A DNA stretch of 64,000 bases, from positions 558,001 to 622,000 of the forward strand of contig JAPFFF010000011.1 in the NCBI GenBank assembly GCA_039105265.1, in the 5' to 3' direction. This document shows, one piece after another, positions 57,564 through 64,000 of the stretch. The position numbers and the translations under genes are program-made. The stretch comes from Tritrichomonas musculus (lineage: Eukaryota > Parabasalia > Tritrichomonadida > Tritrichomonadidae). Positions within the stretch are counted from its first letter, which is position 1. The number at the start of each line of letters is the position of its first letter. The notes under the pieces are model-generated. The model was not told where the DNA came from, made no database searches, and was given only the letters and a program-made list of their open reading frames with translations.

Positions 57564-59394
57564 ATTGTCTCATATTTTTTTGTCCTTCAATTTCATACAA
57601 ACCATTCTTGAACCCAACAACTCTATACTTTCCTGGCTGTACATTGGACCTTCTCTTCATCATTCCATCCTTTTCGTTATACAATTTTACCGACATCCCT
57701 TTTGGCAAATAGAATCCTTTACTCGTCATTATGTCATAATTCTCTTTACAGATATTCATCACAATCAACGATTCCAGCTCTTTATCTTCATGAACCATCC
57801 TCGGAGAAACGGCTCCATAGGAGACCCCAGCAAGACTGGCACTTTTTCCGGCATATTTTGAGAGTGTTTTATGAGGAGCGTTATTATATTGCCTCACTAA
57901 TTCTTCCATTATCGATGGAGTAATTATCCCGATTCCCATATTGTAAGCCATATCTCTCAGTGTTCTGATAACTCTATCTATCAGTCCCAAAGAACTGTGC
58001 ATCGGGTCAGTTTTTACCTGTTTTTGCTCCTTTTTCATGAAGTCTGGATAGTTTCCCATTCTCATTCTTGGTGCAGTTTGCCATTCTATTCCATGTGTCC
58101 TATAATAGTTTTGTGCCTTTCTTGAGTTAAAAGAGCCCTCTCCATCAAATGTCAAGCTCTTTATTACAACACCAGATTGCAGCAATTTATCGAGGGCTTT
58201 CAGGTATGTATCTGCTGATTTATCATATTTCGCGAATCTCTGATGCTTTTCTTCCTCTTTCTCATCACCAAACAATATCTGATTTACCAACTCAACGTAC
58301 AAATATCTTGTATTGACATTTATCATGACCAAATAACATAATTTATCAACAAACATCAAATCAATAATATAGGAATTTCTTGATGAAACTTTATGGAGCT
58401 GATACATCTTCGCGTTCTTTTTCAGCGGAAAGTATGATGTATTCTCAGCTATTTTGACCTGCTTCTCGGGAAACAAACTCTTCAAAGCTCTTATTTTACT
58501 CTCTGTTTTGAACCCAATAATATTTTGCTCCTGAGGAATTTCATAAGTTGAATATGTCGTTGGCTGGAAATAAAATTTATTGACGTATCTATTGTATCTC
58601 TCCTCTTCGGACAAACTACTCTCTCCCCAATTACTACTGACTCTATTGAATTCCTCTTTATCTAATAGTCTCTCATGATTATAAACAACAAATTTGTTCA
58701 ATTTATCTGTGAATGTATCTCTAAAAATAGGTCTTTGTCTCTTTTCCCATTCCTCAATAAATTCGTCATAAATTTGTTGTATATCATCATCTTGAATCAC
58801 AATTCTTGTATAAACTGTGGGTGTATCTTCAAAGAGATATATGTGTTTATTCCCTCCATTTTGCTGAATGAAATCTCTGACAGCACCAAATTGTGGCCTG
58901 TTTTTGTTGGTCAATTTTTGTCTGAACAATTCTTCTTTGGCTCTTTCACAAGCATCTTTATATCTGGATTCATTGACTCTTTTGATGCCTTCTTTTAGTT
59001 GTTCTATCCTTGCAAAAAGCAATCTATCGATTCTGTCTTGGTTGATTCTCAAGAAATTATTTACGTGTTGAATATCTGTTCGAGTAAAAATATGTTTATA
59101 AGTAAATTTTCTCCCATGATTGAAGCAATAAGAAGGATCGTCCATATAGTCCAAAAAGTCGTCCAAAGAGTCTATTTTCCGATTTCCTAGCCAGTCCATT
59201 ATCCTCTCAGCTTTATAATTTACTTTTTGTTGAGGGTCAGAAAGGCATCTACAAAATATCCGTATTTTATTACTGGTAATCAGGACATCCCCATCATTGC
59301 ATCTCAACATATCGTCTATCGGCAAGTTTGTTTCCGATATGATATGATTTATTATTTTATCCGAATTATTGTAAAGCAATTTACTTGTATTCAT
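57535..59394 (-). CDS. INT: Polinton integrase (rve) of element D, with long N-terminal extension
   Basis: The protein has 619 residues, about 200 longer than the B integrase. Residues 1-320 are helical (NNFLRINQDRIDRLLFARIE, YKDACERAKEELFRQKL). The catalytic core shows YIIDLMFVDKLCYLVMINV (first Asp ~340), SLTFDGEGSF (second Asp ~415) and LGLIDRVIRTLRDM (~475) followed by YNNAPHKTL. The C-terminal tail GKYRVVGFKNGLYEIEGQ looks like an SH3-type fold. It would insert the element. It carries a 23-bp sequence repeated inverted in the fibre gene. Confidence 0.85.
   Translation of the reverse strand: MNTSKLLYNNSDKIINHIISETNLPIDDMLRCNDGDVLITSNKIRIFCRCLSDPQQKVNYKAERIMDWLGNRKIDSLDDFLDYMDDPSYCFNHGRKFTYKHIFTRTDIQHVNNFLRINQDRIDRLLFARIEQLKEGIKRVNESRYKDACERAKEELFRQKLTNKNRPQFGAVRDFIQQNGGNKHIYLFEDTPTVYTRIVIQDDDIQQIYDEFIEEWEKRQRPIFRDTFTDKLNKFVVYNHERLLDKEEFNRVSSNWGESSLSEEERYNRYVNKFYFQPTTYSTYEIPQEQNIIGFKTESKIRALKSLFPEKQVKIAENTSYFPLKKNAKMYQLHKVSSRNSYIIDLMFVDKLCYLVMINVNTRYLYVELVNQILFGDEKEEEKHQRFAKYDKSADTYLKALDKLLQSGVVIKSLTFDGEGSFNSRKAQNYYRTHGIEWQTAPRMRMGNYPDFMKKEQKQVKTDPMHSSLGLIDRVIRTLRDMAYNMGIGIITPSIMEELVRQYNNAPHKTLSKYAGKSASLAGVSYGAVSPRMVHEDKELESLIVMNICKENYDIMTSKGFYLPKGMSVKLYNEKDGMMKRRSNVQPGKYRVVGFKNGLYEIEGQKNMRQFIPRWKIDW
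57818..57840 (+). repeat. 23-bp sequence shared, inverted, with the fibre gene of D
   Basis: TAGGAGACCCCAGCAAGACT plus GGC is identical to the complement of 63,554-63,576. Here it codes for SASLAGVSY in the integrase; there it codes for VGDPSKTGG in the fibre, in another frame. Confidence 0.85.
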
Positions 59395-59411
59395 TTTTTA
59401 TTTGGTAGAAA

Positions 59412-59681
59412 ATGACATCGGAGATGGCCCTTGCGCAGAAAGTGTCTCAAGAACAGCCCGCTCTCCTCCCTCTCAAAAACTGGCACGGTAGAAAAACTTT
59501 CGCCACACCTACTCTGAAACAACTCAAATCTCGTCTTCAATATTATCGAAGAATATTGAGCCAAACACCTCCCACGGACCCTAAAAAAATAGCAAAAAGA
59601 GAGAAGATTCAACGAAAATATGACAGAGATATGAAGGTAAGAAATCTGTTAAATAGAGCTGTTAGCAATCTTTACTCCTGA
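59412..59681 (+). CDS. Small basic protein
   Basis: The protein has 89 residues: a Gln/Pro/Leu N-terminus, then basic helices (TPTLKQLKSRLQYYRRILSQ and KKIAKREKIQRKYDRDMKVR). It is divergent from the integrase gene with 17 bases between the starts, so the two share a very short promoter region (TTTTTTATTTGGTAGAAAATG on its side). It could bind DNA or serve as a core protein, similar in size and charge to the 12,165 protein of A, but no homology is claimed. Confidence 0.5.
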   Translation: MTSEMALAQKVSQEQPALLPLKNWHGRKTFATPTLKQLKSRLQYYRRILSQTPPTDPKKIAKREKIQRKYDRDMKVRNLLNRAVSNLYS

Positions 59682-59702
59682 AAATTTTTTGTTATTCAAA
59701 TA

Positions 59703-60209
59703 ATGTCTGGAACTCTCCGACAAGCTCGTATACTGTCATCAGAAGCAAAAAGCAAGAACAATACATCAATTTCGCAAGAACAGAATACCAATATCCAAAT
59801 AACTTACCCTAATGTCCCTCAACTTAACACCTCAAAAACAGTCTCCAGAAGCAATTCGCTGTCTGATTTAAAGAACTACAATCAGCTTGATTCCCTTGAG
59901 CAAAAAAATAAATTCCTCGAAATGCTCGTTTCTGTCTATGAGGACAATCCACTAAAAGTGAATGCTTATCTCGTTTGTAATACCACATCTCTCATGAATA
60001 TGATTAAACTCTTGACCGACGCAGATAAAGTCGAATTAGTATTGGACGAAGATATTGCCTGTAATTCCTGTTGTTCTTCAGATAAATTGATATATATTTC
60101 GAAGATTCTCATAACGAAAAACAACAAGACAGAAGACATGAAATATGCCTACAATGACATCTACTCACAGTTTATAAAATATGGCATAAGTCTCAAAATA
60201 TGTGTTTAA
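59703..60209 (+). CDS. Conserved element protein, family F2, of element D
   Basis: The protein has 168 residues. It starts MSGTLRQARILSSEAKSKNN, sharing the ARILSSE tag with B. The core QKNKFLEMLVSVYEDNPLKV, VELVLDEDIACNSCCSSDK and end YGISLKICV are close to B and recognisable in A. The Cys-rich turn (CNSCC) after the acidic strand is the most constant feature. It is convergent with the fibre gene, overlapping by 4 bases. Function unknown. Confidence 0.7.
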   Translation: MSGTLRQARILSSEAKSKNNTSISQEQNTNIQITYPNVPQLNTSKTVSRSNSLSDLKNYNQLDSLEQKNKFLEMLVSVYEDNPLKVNAYLVCNTTSLMNMIKLLTDADKVELVLDEDIACNSCCSSDKLIYISKILITKNNKTEDMKYAYNDIYSQFIKYGISLKICV

Positions 60210-63200
60210 GATTTGAAAATAGCCAATATATGTTCGTTTATTTTTGCACTTACTTTGCCCACAATACTTTGTTGAATCTTCAAAGTCATGGCATAATCCT
60301 CGTCCAAAATCCTTCTGTCATATAGAATTACATCTCCTATTTGATACAAATTAGCGTCATCGACATAAAATAAATAGTCTCCGTGTGTTGCGAATTTGAC
60401 GCATCCGTTTTCTGAATCTACCTCTACAATGACACCAACAAATTCCTTCCATGAACCGTCTATGATTACAGAGCAAATACAGTCTGTGGTGTCTTCTGCT
60501 GTCGAACTAACGAACATATTTTTTTGTAGGTCTCTACGATACACATGGCCTGATAAAAATACCGGTTTTCCAATCTTATAGTCCGATATTTCTTCGCCCG
60601 CTTCTATCGGGGCATAATGAGTAATTGTATTTGAGCCGTTTGATGATATTTTGCCAGAAACATATAAATTTGAATCAATTGTTGTATTTCTTGTAGAACC
60701 AAACATGTGAAATGACTGAAATCTATGACCATCAACATATATAAATACTTCGCCAGTATCAGCAGCTTTTGAAGACCTATACATAAAGACAGAATTATAT
60801 TTACTATCATATCCAAAAGTAATTAAAGCAAGAGTATTTGCATCAACAGAACTAAAGAAATTTGCAATATTACTTTCGGTACTATTAACCGATAATGAAC
60901 CATCATTATTTTTTGCTACATAACCCGACAAATCGACAGGTTCTGGAATATCTGTTTTCTGAGCAAAATTGTTCGACACATATCTTGCCGAATAAGCGTT
61001 TTTGTCTGTTGGTTCGATATTTTTGGTTATTGAACATGATAAAATTTCCGGTGTTTCACCAGTTCCTGGATTGATTAATTCATGACTGTCATACAGAAAC
61101 CAAAGACCAGAATTACTTCCTTCCATACGCATTATCTGAGAGGGTTGATCGTCATTGTACGAATAATCTACATGAACATAATGAGCCGTATAAAAATTGT
61201 TTGATGAAACAATATCCAGTCCATATAGCTCAATCATTTCATGATATTTGTCGTAATCCAAATCAGGAATTGTATTATTTTCAATTTTGAATTGAATTGT
61301 TGTTTGTCCCTCAATAATTTCAGGAATTTCACTCTTCACTTGCTCAATAGCACGGGTCAATTCACTTTTCTGAGCAAAATTATTTTTTACGAAATTTATG
61401 TTTGGAATACAATATTCGTCATAAACTTCAGGTTCGTATGAATAACTTACAGACTCTAGGTCCACAACCCAATTTCCGTTATATCTGAATGTTCCATCGT
61501 AATAGAAAAAGAATATAGAAAAAGTATTTTCGCCTTTCTTGTAATGATAATATTCCGCGTCTTCACTATCATACAAATATTCTCCTGAAATATCTTCGTT
61601 ATTACAAGAGCCTTTCACAAAAAGTGATGATTTCTTTAATCTGTTGCTTAAATCTTCATCCAAATTTGTGATATAAGTTCTTTTATCCTCATCATTTGTT
61701 GTTCCATTTACGAATTTTGTAGCGATTGATAATTCTTGAGTTATTTTCTCAGTTGATAATATATCTGTTTTTGTCGCATATTTTCCATCCGCTTCTTCCT
61801 TTGAAATATAACCCGATAAATCGACTGTTTTGAGTTGTTTCATATGATTATCTATCAATTTTTTGACTGCCTTTGCTGTAATCAGCTGTTTATTAGTCAG
61901 TTCTTCACCCAACAAAATCGGTTTCTGTTCTTTTGTCATCGACATAATCCAAGCAGCTGAAGGACAATTTTCTGCATATACATCCAAATACGGAATATTT
62001 ATTCGAAAATCTTCATACTCTCCGTCTATTTTAATCTCCTCATTGTCATCAACTCCATAGCAAAGATATCGGAAACATTTCTTGTCAAACGCCTCTATTT
62101 CTTCAATAAATTCCAGCGCGGTTCGAATATCTCTTGGAGCAGCAAGAACATCAACGTCCCGAACTATTGCCTCCGCTCCTTCCGAAACCTCTTCACCAGC
62201 AAAACAAAATCTTTTTACCTTTGATATTCCCTCTGCCGCCAACGATAAAAGCGCCTTTGGACCGCCGACAAAATTAACTGTGGCACCAGCTATACACACA
62301 ACATCTTTGATATAATTAAACCAATTTGTCTTGTTTTTCATATCGTTTAGTTGTTTTTGGAGGTTTGAATAAAGATTTTGCAGCTCAGATATTCTATTAT
62401 TTGCTATATCTACTGTATTTCCCAAAGAATTTAGAACAAAAAGATGAGACTCAATATTTTCCCCAATAACGACGCCAGAAGTCTGTATATTACAGTTTGT
62501 GTATAAAGTACTACATGCCTCAGGTCTTGGTACGACAGAATAATACCCACATCCTGCCAGAAACTCAAAAGTATTTCCTCCTTCTTTATACGAAACATCT
62601 GGTATCGGAAAAATTACTTCTTTGTCAGAGGGCATATAAAGTATCAGTCCATAAGGAGGATTCCCAATATCTATTCGGCTATTGTAGTGGAAAGGAATAT
62701 ATTTATAACAATTTTCTGAAACAACTTTATAGCACGATTCTGACTCATAACTGCTATGAGAATACCCAAATTCAGAGGTATATTCTATTCCGTTTATATT
62801 TAGACTTGCCGAAAAATTACATGACTCCTTCTTGGTACATTTCAGTAGAACACTCCAATATCCGTCTTTATCTTCGTATTTTGCCACTTCGCAATCGTTA
62901 AATGTATAAAGTCCTTTCTCAACAATAACTTCAAAAGGATTTTTGTCGGAATAATTATGTATCCAATTCCTTAGGACGTATCTATTTGTATCGTTTTGCT
63001 CAATGAAAATTCCTTGATATGTATGTTTGAAGAACTCAGTTTCTCCTTTGATTGATTTGGAGCCAGGAATATTGTATGACAAATTATTGCCGACCCATTC
63101 ATTATTTTGCTTTGTGAGTTTGAAATCTGTACCAAATACCTCATCATGGAACTCAAAAGTTTGTCCATCTAAGAGCTTGTCAAATTCTTCTGTTCCGGGA

Positions 63201-63964
63201 ATATAGCCCCAATCAGCATAATAATATTATTCATTTTCTGTGCAGCCAAACGACTTCATCTCATAGAAATTCGGTAAAGGAGAAGTATAAAGTTTGAGAC
63301 AATTTTCTGCATCGATATTATTACATTTGATATTTATGAGGTTAGATTCCTTGTTTGAAATATACTGCTTAACCTCTCCTGTGAAATTTATTTTCATGAA
63401 ACCAGAAGTAAAGAGGTCAAAAGGATTGTCAAGAGATTCCTTACTCATATAAATTCGGGCAGATAATTCGTTTTCAATATAGGAAATTGCGTTATTTGAG
63501 TCGATTTTGGGATTCGTAAATTTGCCGTTTTTTGCGTCTATTTTTGCCTCCCCGCCAGTCTTGCTGGGGTCTCCTACAGAGCTTAACGTTGAACAGTTTA
63601 TTGTAAAAACATTTCCTGAATAGTCAGACGGTATATCTATTTTGATTTCCAATATATTGTATTCGTCATTTTCTGCTTTCAACAAGGAGTTTAAATCAAG
63701 GGAATAGGCATCAAGACCATCTTCATATGATAATTCATTAACTGAGCCAGGGGACATTTCCAAAGAGGTTATTCGTTCTTCATGATTTATTAATTGAGAT
63801 TTCAGAGAGATTCCTCCCAAATTTATATCTCCTCCAACGGTCAAATCTTGTTCGATATCAGCTGTTTTGGCGCTTATTTCATCACAGTTTATTGAGGAAG
63901 GATTCTTTGAGCCGCCTATAAATGCACCGTCTAAAGCGTTCTGTTTAGTCAGTATTGCAGTCAT
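60206..63964 (-). pseudogene. Fibre-like (receptor-binding type) protein of element D, broken
   Basis: The coding likeness runs from ATG 63964 (MTAILTKQNALDGAFIGGSK) to 60,206. The N-terminal part includes LTVGGDINLGGISLKSQLIN and NVFTINCSTLSS. The middle resembles the A/C fibre body (NAASTLYT-like CSTLYTNCNIQ) with a coiled coil (ISELQNLYSNLQKQLNDMKN). Next comes the module EIIEGQTTIQFKIENNTIPD to NAYSARYVSNNFA, shared with B. Then QKTDIPEPVDLSGYVAKN and the common C-terminal domain from NTITHYAPIE to EHILAIFKS. About one break. Inferred attachment protein. Confidence 0.6.
63554..63576 (-). repeat. 23-bp sequence shared, inverted, with the integrase gene of D
   Basis: This is the exact inverted copy of 57,818-57,840. 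It lies in the N-terminal part of the fibre gene. Confidence 0.85.
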
Positions 63965-64000
63965 TTTAAAATAAATAAATGCCCAAGACATACTTCATTA

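Larger units (their letters stand above)
53684..64000. mobile_element. Element D: Polinton/Maverick, left end and first five genes
   Basis: The DNA starts AGTAGTATAC, like AGTAGTGAGG of element B, and PolB is the first gene, as expected at a Polinton end. The visible part carries PolB, integrase, a small basic protein, family F2 and a fibre; capsid and ATPase genes should lie beyond the window. AT-rich. Visible genes look mostly whole, with about one break in the fibre gene. The expected target duplication, if 53,684 is exact, is TCAATT. Confidence 0.65.

Noticed and set aside
62497-62901. 134-residue plus-strand frame antisense to the D fibre
   Set aside because: The antisense fibre frame has conserved modules; this one has no start signal or homologue.

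Overview
This window is almost entirely mobile DNA: a nest of Polinton/Maverick elements (large self-synthesising DNA transposons with viral capsid genes) in an AT-rich, apparently intron-free eukaryotic genome that uses the standard code. Dense Mavericks in such a genome fit a parabasalid such as Trichomonas or Tritrichomonas best; this is inference from element content, not from a host marker gene. I found no convincing intact host gene, rRNA or CRISPR array.

Layout. Element A (1 to about 38,160, left end outside the window) carries a fibre-like protein, penton-like and major capsid proteins, integrase, packaging ATPase, two pVI-like basic proteins, several small conserved proteins, a GIY-YIG-type protein and, at its right end, a protein-primed family B DNA polymerase. 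Element B (12,916-33,313) sits inside the GIY-YIG-type gene of A. It is flanked by the 6-bp duplication TTCCTG, has 325- and 363-bp terminal inverted repeats, and is visibly richer in GC than A. From left to right B holds a small coiled-coil protein, PolB with an HNH insertion, fibre, structural proteins, integrase, pVI-like protein, major capsid, a conserved small protein, a one-TM protein, ATPase and two further conserved proteins.

From 37,840 to 45,430 lies very AT-rich DNA with tandem repeats, a 6.2-kb unit with 164-bp inverted termini (38,265-44,495), a 1.5-kb TA-flanked DNA transposon inside it (40,588-42,096) and decayed coding remnants. Relics follow: C (about 45,230-50,168, A-like penton and fibre genes plus a PolB fragment) and E (50,917-53,683, B-like scraps). 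Element D begins at about 53,684 and runs off the right edge with PolB, integrase, two small proteins and a fibre gene.

How the genes work together. PolB and integrase replicate and insert the element. The double jelly-roll capsid protein, penton-like protein, pVI-like proteins and ATPase would build and fill a virion. The fibre would be the attachment protein. The fibre genes share a C-terminal domain but swap central modules, and B and D share one module at high DNA similarity although their other genes differ. Almost every gene in every element has the same upstream signal, a run of T about 10-20 bases before (T)AAATG, which looks like an element-wide promoter. A looks broken (about four or five breaks plus the insertion of B), B nearly whole (about one), D about one in the visible part, C and E heavily decayed.
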